From NCBI RefSeq assembly GCF_008579165.1, contig NZ_BKCN01000001.1: a DNA stretch of 64,000 nt; one strand, given 5' to 3'. The translations under genes were made by a program, and so were the position numbers. Each line of letters begins with the position of its first letter. The stretch's first letter is position 1. Source of the DNA: Iodidimonas nitroreducens. GTDB taxonomy: Bacteria; Pseudomonadota; Alphaproteobacteria; Sphingomonadales; Rhodothalassiaceae. Under the pieces are notes generated by a model that saw only the letters and a program-made list of their open reading frames with translations, made no database searches and had not been told where the DNA came from. Of the stretch, positions 30,283 through 40,450 are shown one piece after another.

Positions 30283-30315
30283 TGGATAAGGCTGTTTGAG
30301 GCCCGAAAAAAAGGC

Positions 30316-31074
30316 TCAAGGACGGTGTTTTGCTGTGGATGAGGTTTTGACCGAAGGCCGATCTTCCCGCACCGGCTGATAATCCCGATATAAAAATTCA
30401 ACCCTGTAATCGATGGAACCAAAAGGCTGCCCGCCGCTGACCGCAAGGCTTTGCTGGCGGATCACCGGGGTGCCATCGGCCAGCCTTTCAAAGCGGATCA
30501 CCCCCGTACCTTCATGGATCCGTACCAGCCAATGGGGCTTGAAAGACTCTTCGACCTTTAAGCGGATTTCTGTGACCAGCGGCTTGTTGGTGCGGGTATC
30601 AATCACCGCTTCACCAGAAATCCGGTCGGAAATATCGTCCCCCTCCAAAAGGATGGAACCCACGCCCAAACGCCTGATCTGATAGGTGGATTGCTCTTTG
30701 GTGCGCGATAAAAGGCTGACCTCGCCATCCAGATAATTCAGGATCCGGCCATAGGTTTCGGGCGCCCCGCGTTCTTCGGATTGTTCATATTTGCGCTGAT
30801 ATTTATCGGATGGCGGCTGTTCATTGCGTTCCAGCAAAAGCCATTCTTCGCCATCCGGGCGGGTAGGATCATAAGCCGCCCGACGCTGCCGGGTTTTACC
30901 CGAATTATCCGTGTAAATGCGAATGAGGCGGTAATCATCGGCGGAAATGCTGGCGGCTTCAGCGCGCACGGCCTCCAGAACCGGATCGGCCCAAGCCCCG
31001 CTTGCCCAAAAAACCAAAAGCAGGCCGATCATCATCGACCGGATTTTGTTTCCAACCACTATCATTCTCCACAT
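30316..31074 (-). CDS. Exported protein of unknown function
   Basis: I do not recognise this 252-residue protein. The N-terminus MMIGLLLVFWASGAWA-DP is a signal peptide (start at 31074 or the ATGs at 31065, 31035 or 31032), so the product is probably periplasmic. The mature part is rich in beta-type patterns and charged residues (SLLSRTKEQSTYQIRRLGVG, IRLKVEESFKPHWLVRIHEG), somewhat like lipoprotein-carrier folds; that resemblance is only an impression. Convergent with the UbiH-type gene. Confidence 0.6.
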   Translation of the reverse strand: MWRMIVVGNKIRSMMIGLLLVFWASGAWADPVLEAVRAEAASISADDYRLIRIYTDNSGKTRQRRAAYDPTRPDGEEWLLLERNEQPPSDKYQRKYEQSEERGAPETYGRILNYLDGEVSLLSRTKEQSTYQIRRLGVGSILLEGDDISDRISGEAVIDTRTNKPLVTEIRLKVEESFKPHWLVRIHEGTGVIRFERLADGTPVIRQQSLAVSGGQPFGSIDYRVEFLYRDYQPVREDRPSVKTSSTAKHRP

Positions 31075-31191
31075 ATCCGGCTGTATCGATCCTGATCAAG
31101 CCCAAAGGTTTCAGCATCATGATAGGGGTTTAGAAAATTTTGGATGAGCAGCCGATGAACAACCGGCTTTTGGGGCACGAAAAAAAGCCGA

Positions 31192-31377
31192 TCAGGCCTG
31201 ATCGAGCGCGCGGGCTTCATCCGCCAGCATGATCGGCACCCCATGGCGAATGGGAAAGGCAAGCCCGGCTGCTTCGCTCACCAGTTCCTGAGCCGCGCGA
31301 TCATAGCGCAAGGTGGTTTTGGTCAGCGGACACACCAGAATTTCCAGTAATTTCGGATCGATCAGATCTTTTTCCAT
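31192..31377 (-). CDS. Trm112-like UPF0434 family protein
   Basis: This 61-residue small protein has LLEILVCPLTKTTLRYD and the closing FPIRHGVPIMLADEAR, which are diagnostic of the YcaR/Trm112 family. Only one of the two zinc-binding Cys pairs of the longer Trm112 is represented (VCPLT), as in most bacterial members. It may act as a partner of methyltransferases; the role is unproven in bacteria. Confidence 0.88.
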   Translation of the reverse strand: MEKDLIDPKLLEILVCPLTKTTLRYDRAAQELVSEAAGLAFPIRHGVPIMLADEARALDQA

Positions 31378-31458
31378 CGGGGCTGTCCTTTATGGGGATC
31401 ACAATCCCCCTAAACAGGCATGAGGGGGCATGAACGGGCCTTCACGAAAGCGCGCGGT

Positions 31459-32157
31459 TTAATTCGGCATCTGCGGCGGGCGATCATCATCTTCATCAAT
31501 CGTGGGATCGGCAAGGGAGAATTCCATCAAAGTGATCATGGTTTGGGTTCGCTCGGTCAGGCTGCGGGCTTCCAGCAAAGCCTGCTTTTCGGCGGGCTCG
31601 AACGGGCAGATCATGGCCAGCGAATTGACTAGAAGCTCATCAGGAGCTTTTTCAATGGATGACCATTCGGCATTCAGCCCGCGCTGTTCCAAAAAGCGGG
31701 TGAGGCTGCCCAAAAGGGCATCGCGATCCACCCCGGCACGGCGGGCGGGAATGGCCCGATCCTCTTCAAAATCGCCATAATCCACCTTCATCTGGCGATA
31801 AGGTGTGAGGCTGGACAATTCTTCTTCGATGCGAAAGCGGCTCACCCCCTTAAGACTGATGAGAAAGCGCCCATCATCGGTTTCCGCGAAAGAGCAGATG
31901 CGCCCGGCACAACCGATCTCATACAGGCCCGCCCCATCATTGCCCTGCCCGCCTGCAATAGACTGAGGCGTGCTGCGCGGCTGAACCATCCCGATAATGC
32001 GATCCGAGCCCATGGCATCACGGACCATCTGCACATAGCGGGTCTCGAAAATATTGAGGGGCATTTCACCGCGCGGCAATAACAGCGCCCCAAGCAGCGG
32101 GAACACCGGTATCACGGTCGGCAATTGCTCTTCACTCGGCGAGACGGATTCAGCCAT
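31459..32157 (-). CDS. LON substrate-binding domain protein
   Basis: This 232-residue protein contains only the N-terminal substrate-binding domain of the Lon protease family, without ATPase or protease parts. IPVFPLLGALLLPRGEMPLNI and FETRYVQMVRDAMGSDRIIGM are the hallmark segments, then a helical C-terminal part. Function unknown, perhaps regulation of proteolysis. Start at 32157 follows GGTGGAGAGAG; an in-frame ATG at 32208 would add 17 residues. It lies 62 bases downstream of ybbN and may share its transcript. Confidence 0.88.
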   Translation of the reverse strand: MAESVSPSEEQLPTVIPVFPLLGALLLPRGEMPLNIFETRYVQMVRDAMGSDRIIGMVQPRSTPQSIAGGQGNDGAGLYEIGCAGRICSFAETDDGRFLISLKGVSRFRIEEELSSLTPYRQMKVDYGDFEEDRAIPARRAGVDRDALLGSLTRFLEQRGLNAEWSSIEKAPDELLVNSLAMICPFEPAEKQALLEARSLTERTQTMITLMEFSLADPTIDEDDDRPPQMPN

Positions 32158-32219
32158 TGTCTCTCTCCACCTGAAAGTCTTCATTCCTATGAACGGTCCC
32201 AACAGCAAAAAAGATCATA

Positions 32220-33148
<929 letters not shown>

Positions 33149-33480
33149 TTTTCCTGTCCTTCAGGGCTTATGCCTGTTTTTTGCCGGTCCATTTCAAAAA
33201 CGCGGGGCAGCCACCGCCATCCATCTATGGGTATCATGGCATATATGAAACTCTTGGCCGGTTTTTAACATCTTTTGAGAGATTGACCAGACAAGAGATC
33301 GCTTTCTTATCCGTCAAAAACCCTCTTTTTCGCTGGACTCTCAACCCCAAGGCCCTTATATCGCCTGCCGGTAACGCTGATGCCGGTTTTGTCTTACCCG
33401 GTTTGAGAAAAAAGTCTGTTGCATCCTTCTTGCCGATGCGTATAGTCCCGGCGTTACCCGGTCATTGGCCGGACCCATAT
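33149..33480. other. Non-coding gap upstream of ybbN and tRNA-Gly
   Basis: 332 bases between divergently transcribed ybbN and the tRNA gene. No supported reading frame. It holds the tRNA promoter described separately and presumably the ybbN promoter, which I could not pin down. Confidence 0.4.
33419..33446 (+). promoter_or_regulatory. Sigma-70-like promoter of tRNA-Gly
   Basis: TTGCAT (33419-33424), a 16-base spacer and TATAGT (33441-33446), with the tRNA starting 35 bases further. Spacing and match to consensus are good; the start site is inferred. Confidence 0.5.
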
Positions 33481-33555
33481 GCGGGCGTAGCTCAGGGGTA
33501 GAGCACAACCTTGCCAAGGTTGGGGTCGTGAGTTCGAATCTCATCGCCCGCTCCA
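33481..33555 (+). tRNA. tRNA-Gly (GCC)
   Basis: 75 bases including the encoded CCA. The acceptor stem GCGGGCG/CGCCCGC pairs perfectly, the anticodon loop reads TTGCCAA giving anticodon GCC, and the T-arm contains GTTCGAATC. It reads GGC, one of the more frequent Gly codons here. Confidence 0.97.
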
Positions 33556-33561
33556 GTTTTT

Positions 33562-33606
33562 AAAAACCAGTCGCTCAGGCCAAACGGTCAGATCGGCTGG
33601 TTTTTT
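33562..33606. terminator. Possible bidirectional terminator between tRNA-Gly and acrR
   Basis: Inverted repeat AAAAACCAG (33562-33570) and CTGGTTTTTT (33597-33606) with T-runs on both strands; it could end the tRNA transcript and the convergent acrR transcript. The enclosed loop is long (26 bases), so strength is uncertain. Confidence 0.45.
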
Positions 33607-34306
33607 ATATCTGGTGGATCGGCAGACCCTGTGGCTTTTTCGAGGATTTTAAGGCCGCATCAGGGTTGGGCCCTGGATTGAGCGCGGGGTTGGTCCTGAG
33701 GGCCGAGAAAAAATGCCCCACCAAAAAGGCGGCATCCCGCTCGATATCATATTCATCGGGGGCGCGCAGATAATCGGTATGAAGGCCGCGCATCAGGCCA
33801 TACAGCCCCAAAGCCAATGTGCGGGGAGAGGCCCCCGCCGCCGGCAAAATCCTGCCATTCCCGTGCAAGCGCGTAAAAAAATCGGTGAGCGACCGGACCA
33901 CCTCGGCGCGGGCAGTGTGTTCACGCTCCACCAAACCCGCCATATCGGCCACATATTCGCATTTCAAAAGCAGAATCGTATAAACCCGGCGCATCTGTTC
34001 ATCATGATGCATATCGATCAGGCAATTGATGCATAAAGCCTGCAGATCATCGAGGCTGTCGGTACTATCGAGAAGCTGATAAAAGCTGCGCTCCATCGGC
34101 ATGCGCACCCGATCAACCATGGCATTGAACAAATCGGATTTATTTTCAAAATGCCAGTAAAGCGCCCCCCGGGTGACCCCGGCAGCCTGCGCGATCTGCT
34201 CAAGACTGGTGCGCGAAACCCCCCGCTCCATAAAAACCCGCTCGGCCGCATCAAGCAGATTTTCCCGCGTTTCATAGGCTTCCTGCTTTGTCCGCCTGAC
34301 CATCAT
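33605..34306 (-). CDS. acrR: TetR-family repressor AcrR
   Basis: This is the repressor of the divergent efflux operon. The N-terminal TetR helix-turn-helix reads TKQEAYETRENLLDAAERVF and SLEQIAQAAGVTRGALYWHF, nearly the AcrR/TtgR consensus; the rest is the ligand-binding helical domain. 233 residues from 34306 (an adjacent ATG at 34303 is equally possible). The shared intergenic region contains an AcrR-type palindrome (34332-34355), which strongly supports the assignment. AcrR family members release DNA upon binding diverse drugs, derepressing the pump and usually themselves. Confidence 0.9.
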   Translation of the reverse strand: MMVRRTKQEAYETRENLLDAAERVFMERGVSRTSLEQIAQAAGVTRGALYWHFENKSDLFNAMVDRVRMPMERSFYQLLDSTDSLDDLQALCINCLIDMHHDEQMRRVYTILLLKCEYVADMAGLVEREHTARAEVVRSLTDFFTRLHGNGRILPAAGASPRTLALGLYGLMRGLHTDYLRAPDEYDIERDAAFLVGHFFSALRTNPALNPGPNPDAALKSSKKPQGLPIHQI

Positions 34307-34331
34307 CCATCCCCAATCAGGATTTTTTCTT

Positions 34332-34355
34332 TACATACATTTAAGAATGTATATT
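34332..34355. promoter_or_regulatory. AcrR operator
   Basis: The 24-base site TACATACATT/TAAG/AATGTATATT has a perfect palindromic core ATACATT-TAAG-AATGTAT (34335-34352). From memory, the E. coli AcrR box is TACATACATT-TGTG-AATGTATGTA, so nearly every position outside the centre agrees. It lies 26 bases from the acrR start and 69 bases before acrA, so a bound repressor could block both promoters. Confidence 0.85.
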
Positions 34356-34424
34356 AATGCGCCTCATGGTGCAAGGCCAGCATGATGAGCCTTTAATTCA
34401 TAACGCAGCGACCGGAGATCTTTT

Positions 34425-35624
34425 ATGTGGCGTGAACGACAATCGTTCCCCCTCAGCCTTGTGCTGGCTGGGGTTTTGTTCCTGTCTGCCTGCGGTGAAA
34501 AGGGCGGCAATGGACAGAACGACAAGGGCGATCAGGGCCCGGTCGCGGTTGAGGCGATGACCGTAAAAACCGCAGATATCGCCATCGAGGATGTGTATTC
34601 CGGGCGCACGGCGGGATCATTGGATGCCATCATCAAAGCCCGGGTCGAAGGCACTTTGATCGAGCGCCCCTATAGCGAAGGGGCAAAGGTGAAAGCGGGC
34701 GATATATTGTTTGAGATCGACCCCGAACCCTTCGAGGCAGCGATGGAGGAGGCCGAAGCCGCGCTTTTACAAGCTGAGGTCACCCTGAGATCAGCCGAAC
34801 GCACATGGCAGCGTGCGCGCGATCTTTATGCGAACAAAAATATCAGCGAACAGCGCCGCGATGATGCCTATACCAATCGCGAAGTGGCCATTGCCGGTGT
34901 TGCTTTGGCCAAATCCCGGGTTCATGCCGCTCGGATCAATCTGGATTACACCACCGTGCGCGCTCCCTTTGATGGGGTGACGGGGACCGAGATTCAATCC
35001 GTGGGCAATCTGGTTGGCTCCACCCCCGAAAACAGCGACCTCACCCGGCTCACCCGGCTGGATCCCCTTTATGTGGATTTTTCCATCCCCGATGAAAGCT
35101 GGCTGACGCTGCAGCGCCTGCTGGCCAATGGGCAGCTGATCAAATCGGTTGATGGCCCGCTGAACGCCCGGCTGGAAACGGCGGATGGCCGGATGCATGC
35201 GGCAGAAGGCCGAGTGGATTTCACCGCCGCCACCATCGATCCCACCACCGGCACGGTGAAAGCCCGGGCCGTGGTTCCCAATCCCGATCATCATCTGTTG
35301 CCCGGGCAATTCGTGCGGGTTCATCTGGGGGGATTGACCCGGCCCGATGCCATCGTCATTCCCCAAACGGCGGTGATGCAGGATCAGAACGGGGCTTATG
35401 TCTATCGCATCGATGCGCAAAATATCGCCCAGCGTGCGGCGATCCAAACCGGCCCCCTTTATCAGGATGGCTGGATCATAGACTCAGGCCTTAAAGCCGG
35501 TGATCGGATTGTGACCAAAGGGCTTTTGCGGGTAAGACCGGGCCAGCCGTTGGCCCCGGGAACCGCAGATCCCAAGCCATCGAGCGCCCCGGTCAATGCG
35601 GCTGAAAAGGGGAGCCGCAGCTGA
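34425..35624 (+). CDS. acrA: RND efflux periplasmic adaptor (AcrA-like lipoprotein)
   Basis: This 399-residue membrane fusion protein links the inner-membrane pump to an outer-membrane channel. The lipobox is LFLSAC (Cys about residue 24). It then shows the barrel-sandwich segment SGRTAGSLDAIIKARVEG, a hairpin of helices rich in Ala/Glu (about 100-160), LDYTTVRAPFDGVTG and the C-terminal beta-barrel VVIPQTAVMQ-like VIPQTAVMQDQNGAYVY. It overlaps acrB by one base (TGATG). No outer-membrane TolC partner lies in this window. Confidence 0.92.
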   Translation: MWRERQSFPLSLVLAGVLFLSACGEKGGNGQNDKGDQGPVAVEAMTVKTADIAIEDVYSGRTAGSLDAIIKARVEGTLIERPYSEGAKVKAGDILFEIDPEPFEAAMEEAEAALLQAEVTLRSAERTWQRARDLYANKNISEQRRDDAYTNREVAIAGVALAKSRVHAARINLDYTTVRAPFDGVTGTEIQSVGNLVGSTPENSDLTRLTRLDPLYVDFSIPDESWLTLQRLLANGQLIKSVDGPLNARLETADGRMHAAEGRVDFTAATIDPTTGTVKARAVVPNPDHHLLPGQFVRVHLGGLTRPDAIVIPQTAVMQDQNGAYVYRIDAQNIAQRAAIQTGPLYQDGWIIDSGLKAGDRIVTKGLLRVRPGQPLAPGTADPKPSSAPVNAAEKGSRS

Positions 35625-38600
35625 TGTTTTCCCGCTTTTTCATCAATCGCCCGGTTTTTTCCGGCGTGTTGGCAATCGTCATCGTGCTGGCCGGGCTGAT
35701 CGCGATGCGCAGCCTGCCGATCGAGCAATATCCCCAGATCATCCCGCCCGAAGTGGTGGTGACGACCAGCTATCCCGGCGCCAATGCCGAAACCATCGCC
35801 ACCACCGTTGCCGCCCCCATGGAGCAGGAAATCAACGGGGTGAGCAATATGATCTATATGCGTTCAACCAGCACCAATGGGGCGCTGTCGTTGAATATCA
35901 GCTTCAAGATCGGCACCGATCCCGATCAGGCCGCTATCGATGTCAATAACCGGGTGAAAATCGCCGAAGCCCGCCTGCCCGAAGAGGTGCGCCGGCAAGG
36001 GATCAAGGTGGAAAAGCGGGGCAGCTCCATCCTTTTGGTGGTGGCCATGACCTCGCCCGATGGGCGCTATGATTCCACCTTCATCAGCAATTATGCCCTT
36101 TTGAATGTGATCGACGAATTAAAGCGCCTGCCGGTGTGGGGGATGCTTCCCAATTTGGCGCCCGTGATTATTCCATGCGGATCTGGCTGAAGCCCGATAA
36201 GCTCGCCCAATATGGCCTGACCGCCGCCGATGTGGCCGCCGCCATCCGCGAACAGAATGCCCAATTTGCCGCCGGACAGTTCGGTCAGGAACCCATGTCC
36301 GCTGATCAGGCTTTTACCTATAGCGTATCCACCCGGGGGCGGCTGATCGAGGCATCCGAATTTGAGCAGATCATCCTGCGATCCGATGCCACCGGGGCCA
36401 GCCTTCATCTGGGGGATGTGGCCCGGATCGAGCTGGGCGCCCAGCAATATGGCCAAACCGCCACCGCTCTTGGCAAAACCGCCGTGCCCATCGCCATTTA
36501 TCTGCAACCGGGTGCCAATGCCCTGGAAACAGCGGCGGCCGTTTCCGATAAAATGGATGAGCTTTCCACCCGCTTTCCTGAAGGCATTGCCCACAACATC
36601 CCTTTTAACACCACGATGTTTGTGAAGGTCTCGATCGAGGAGGTGGTCAAAACCTTTGGCGAAGCGGTGATCCTTGTGGCCCTTGTGGTCTTTTTGTTCC
36701 TGCAGAATGCCCGCGCTACATTGATCCCCCTGCTGGCCATTCCGGTCTCGATCATCGGCACTTTTGCCGGCATGTATGTTTTGGGATTTTCCATCAATCT
36801 GCTGACCTTGTTTGGCATGGTTCTGGCCATTGGTATTGTGGTGGATGATGCGATCATCGTGATCGAAAATGTCGAGCGGCTGATGACATCGGAAAAGCTC
36901 GACCCCAAAGCGGCGTCGCTGAAAGCCATGGAGCAGGTGGCCGGGCCGGTGATCGCCATCGTTCTGGTTTTATCGGCGGTGTTTGTGCCGGTGGCCTTTC
37001 TGGGCGGGCTGAGTGGTGAGATGTTTCGGCAGTTTGCCGTAACGATTGCGGTTTCTGTGGCCATTTCGGGCCTTGTCGCCCTCACCCTCACACCCGCTTT
37101 ATGCGCCCTGTTACTGAAGCCCACCCACAAAACCCCGGCGGCCCCCTTTCGCTGGTTTAACCGGGCTTTCACGAAAACCACAGATGGCTATATGGGTGGG
37201 GTTTCCGGGCTTTTGCGCCACAGCGTTTTTGCCTTGCTGCTGTTTGGCGGCCTGATCGGGCTGACGGTTGTGCTGTTCCGACAGGTGCCCGCGGGGCTTT
37301 TGCCCTCGGAAGATCAGGGCTATGTGCTGATGGCTTATCAATTGCCCCCTGCCGCATCCCTTGATCGCACAAGAGACATCACCACAACCATGACCGAAAG
37401 GCTGATTGACGATGCCGCGGTGAAATCGGTGGTCACCGTATCGGGTTTCGATATCCTCACCTTTGCCCAGAAAACCTATAGCGGCGTCTCTTTCGTGCCG
37501 CTCAAGGATTGGTCGGAACGCATGGAACCCGGGCAAAACGCCCAGGCTTTGGTGGGTAAATTCATGGGCATGGCCTCGGATTTAAAGGGGGCGCAGATCT
37601 TTGCCTTCAATCCGCCGCCGATCAATGGCATCAGCATGACCGGCGGTTTTGAGGGCTATTTGCAAAATCGCGGTGGGCAAAGCAGCGATGAATTGGCCGC
37701 CATGGCCAACAAGCTGGTGGAAGCCGCCAATGCGCGCCCCGAACTGCAAGCCGTGCGATCGCTGTTTTCGGTGGGCACGCCGCAATATTTCATTGCCCTT
37801 GATCGGGACAAAACGCGGGCGCTCGATATCCCCATCGATCAGGTTTATGCGACGATGCAAAGCACCTTTGGCAGCCTTTATGTCAATGATTTCACCCTTT
37901 ATGGCCGCAATTATCGGGTCAATCTGCAATCCGAAGCCGATTTCCGCCGCACCCCCGATGATCTGCGCCATGTTTTTGTGCGGGCGCAAAATGGCGATCT
38001 GGTGCCTTTGGCCAGCCTTGTGCGTGTGGAGCGGATCGTGGGGCCTGATGTCATCGACCGCTTCAATAACTTTCCTGCCGCAAAAATCATGGGCGAACCC
38101 GCGCCGGGCTATAGTTCGGGCGAGGCTTTGGCCGCCATTGAAGCTGTGGCCGCCGAAACCCTGGATGAAAATTACAGTCTGGGCTGGATTGGCTCCACTT
38201 ATCAGGAAAAAGTGGCTTCGGGCAGTGGTGGGCTGGCGTTCGGTTTCGGTATCATCATGGTATTCTTGATTTTAGCCGCGCAATATGAACGCTGGACCCT
38301 GCCGATTGCCGTGCTCACAGCTGTACCCTTTGCGGTGTTCGGAGCGGTTCTGGCCACATGGCTGCGGGGGCTGGATAATGATCTTTATTTCCAGATCGGG
38401 CTTTTGACCCTGATCGGGCTTTCCGCGAAAAACGCTATCCTGATCATCGAATTTGCCATGCTGCAAAGAAAAGCCGGGGAATCGCTCAAAGATGCCGCCC
38501 TCAATGCCGCCCGCCTGCGCTTTCGCCCCATTGTGATGACCTCCCTTGCCTTTACCCTGGGGGCCGTTCCTTTGGCGCTCAGCACCGGGGCCGGGGCATC

Positions 38601-38721
38601 GAGCCGCCATGCCATCGGAACCGGGGTCATTGGCGGGATGCTGGCCGCCACCTTCATCGCCACCTTCTTCATCCCGGTTTTTTTCAAACTGATCAGCCGG
38701 CTCACCGATAAGGATACATGA
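35624..38721 (+). CDS. acrB: RND multidrug efflux transporter AcrB-like (frameshifted near 36132)
   Basis: This proton-driven trimeric drug pump has about 12 membrane segments and two large periplasmic loops. The N-terminus reads FFINRPVFSGVLAIVIVLAGL. GIVVDDAIIVIENVERLM contains the conserved aspartate pair of the proton relay, and the C-terminal half has LLTLIGLSAKNAILIIEFA with the conserved lysine. The frame breaks at CTGCCGGTGTG near 36132; one extra C or G gives RLPGVGDASQFGARDYSMRI, the HAE-1 family sequence. Healed length is 1032 residues. Inducible through AcrR by inference from the operator. Confidence 0.92.
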
Positions 38722-38816
38722 TCCATCGCTAACAAGGATTGCGCCCTTTCCCTGAACCGGCCACAATCGCTACGTGAACGGCTAAACGAACGCATGATCA
38801 GGATTAAAGGGCAGAA

Positions 38817-40196
38817 GTGCGGATGACTTTCAGTGTGGGCTGGGAAGAATGGGTGGCGCTGCCTGATCTGGCCATTCCCGGCGTGCGTGCCAAGATCGAT
38901 ACCGGCGCCCAAACGTCGTCCCTTCACGCCTTTTCCGTTCATCCCTTCAGGAAAAACCAAGCCGATTATATCCGTTTTGGCCTTCACCCCCTGCCGGAAC
39001 GCCCGGAAATCGAGATTTTCTGCGAAGCCGAACTCATCGGCCAACGCGAGATCACCTCATCGAATGGCGAGACTGAACTGCGCCCCATCATCCGCACCCA
39101 TGCCCGATTGGGTGATCGCCTCTGGCCCATTGAAATTTCCCTGACCAATCGCGAGACCATGTCTTATCGGATGCTTTTGGGGCGACGCGCTCTTGAGGAT
39201 GGCATTCTGGTGGATGTGACCCGATCCTGTATTCAGGGCAGCCTTGATCTATCGGTTTATGACGACCTGCCCCATGTTCATGCCGCCGACCGGCCTTTGC
39301 GGATTGCCCTGCTTCATGGGGCCCCCGGGCTGGCCATCTGCGAACGGATCATCGAAGCGGCACAGGCGCGGGGGCATGAAATTCACGCGCTTGATGTCAA
39401 TCGCTGCTATATGTCGGTTGAACAGGGCCAGCTTCGGGCGCATCTGAATGGCGAGGCTCTGCCCCGCTTTGATATCGCCCTGCCCTGGCTGACCGCGACC
39501 GATCTGGTTTATGGCCTTGCCCTTTTGCGGCAATTTGAAACCAGCGGCATTCGCAGCCTGAATAATTCTGCGGCGCTTGCCGCCTGCTGGGATCGCCTTC
39601 ATGCCAGCCAAAAGCTCGCCCGGCGGGCCATTCCCCAACCCGATATGGGCTTTGCCAATGCCACCGACAGCAATGCCCATCTGGTGAAGCTTTTGGGCGG
39701 CGCGCCTTTGATGCTGAAAATTCTGGAAGGCAGCGAAGATCGGGGCGCGGTCATTGTGGATACGCGGAAAGCGGCGCAATCCGTGCTGGCGGCGATGCGG
39801 GGCTTGCGGGCGCATATATTGGTTCAGAATTATATCGCCCAAGCCAATGGTGCGGCTTTGCGCTGCTTTGTTCTGGGGCGAAAAATTCATGCCTCTTTGC
39901 TTTTGCAGCCCGATCCTGAGGGGAAATCCCCCCTGAGCCAGGGCGATATTTCCCCGCGCAGGGCTGTGAAAGCCCGGCCCACCGCCCTTGAACGAAAGAT
40001 TGCCAGCAAAGCCGTTTCCGCTCTGGGCCTGCAAGCCGCGGTGGTGGATCTGGTGCGATCCGATGCCGGGCCTTTGGTGGTGGACGTGGACCCGATTTGT
40101 GATCTGGAACAATTTGAAACCGTGACCGGCCTTGATCTGGCCGCCGCCCTGATCGGCCATCTGGAAGATCGCAGCGGCCGCAATGGACGCCACTGA
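38817..40196 (+). CDS. RimB-like retropepsin fused to RimK-like ATP-grasp ligase
   Basis: This 459-residue two-domain protein has residues about 5-145 as the RimB/DUF785 'ATP-dependent zinc protease' fold with the aspartyl motif KIDTGAQTSSLHA (Asp 28) and SYRMLLGRRAL. From about 160 on it is a RimK/LysX ATP-grasp ligase: a substrate domain, then HLVKLLGGAPLMLKILEGSE, LVQNYIAQANGAALRCFVLG and the metal-binding VVDVDPICDLEQFE-type end. RimK adds glutamates to ribosomal protein S6, and in some bacteria a separate RimB protein modulates it. The substrate here is unknown. GTG 38817 is chosen because AAAGG lies six bases upstream; ATG 38823 is possible. Confidence 0.82.
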   Translation: MRMTFSVGWEEWVALPDLAIPGVRAKIDTGAQTSSLHAFSVHPFRKNQADYIRFGLHPLPERPEIEIFCEAELIGQREITSSNGETELRPIIRTHARLGDRLWPIEISLTNRETMSYRMLLGRRALEDGILVDVTRSCIQGSLDLSVYDDLPHVHAADRPLRIALLHGAPGLAICERIIEAAQARGHEIHALDVNRCYMSVEQGQLRAHLNGEALPRFDIALPWLTATDLVYGLALLRQFETSGIRSLNNSAALAACWDRLHASQKLARRAIPQPDMGFANATDSNAHLVKLLGGAPLMLKILEGSEDRGAVIVDTRKAAQSVLAAMRGLRAHILVQNYIAQANGAALRCFVLGRKIHASLLLQPDPEGKSPLSQGDISPRRAVKARPTALERKIASKAVSALGLQAAVVDLVRSDAGPLVVDVDPICDLEQFETVTGLDLAAALIGHLEDRSGRNGRH

Positions 40197-40450
40197 TCAA
40201 TTCATCTTTTGATTGCCGATCTCGCCTTGCACCCTTATGCACAATATGAGATGAGCAAAAGACTGATTTTCTCAGGCAAAAAAGCCGATGCGCTGTTCAT
40301 ATATTCTCCCCTTGATGGCAACCGCCCCTTTTCGGGCTGCGGGGGCCTGTGCCTGCCCGGCTGATGCCATGATGCGGCCTTATCAGGGGAGAGCCTGAAG
40401 ACAATGACACCCCTTATGACCCTATTGCCCCCCGATAATCAATTTTTTGG

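Noticed and set aside
39249..40193. 314-codon open frame antisense to the RimB-RimK fusion
   Set aside because: The sense frame has both protein domains; the antisense frame has none.
40197..40450. Riboswitch or attenuator before gdhZ
   Set aside because: Some G/C-rich self-complementary stretches are present, but no known aptamer core or terminator/antiterminator pair could be traced.
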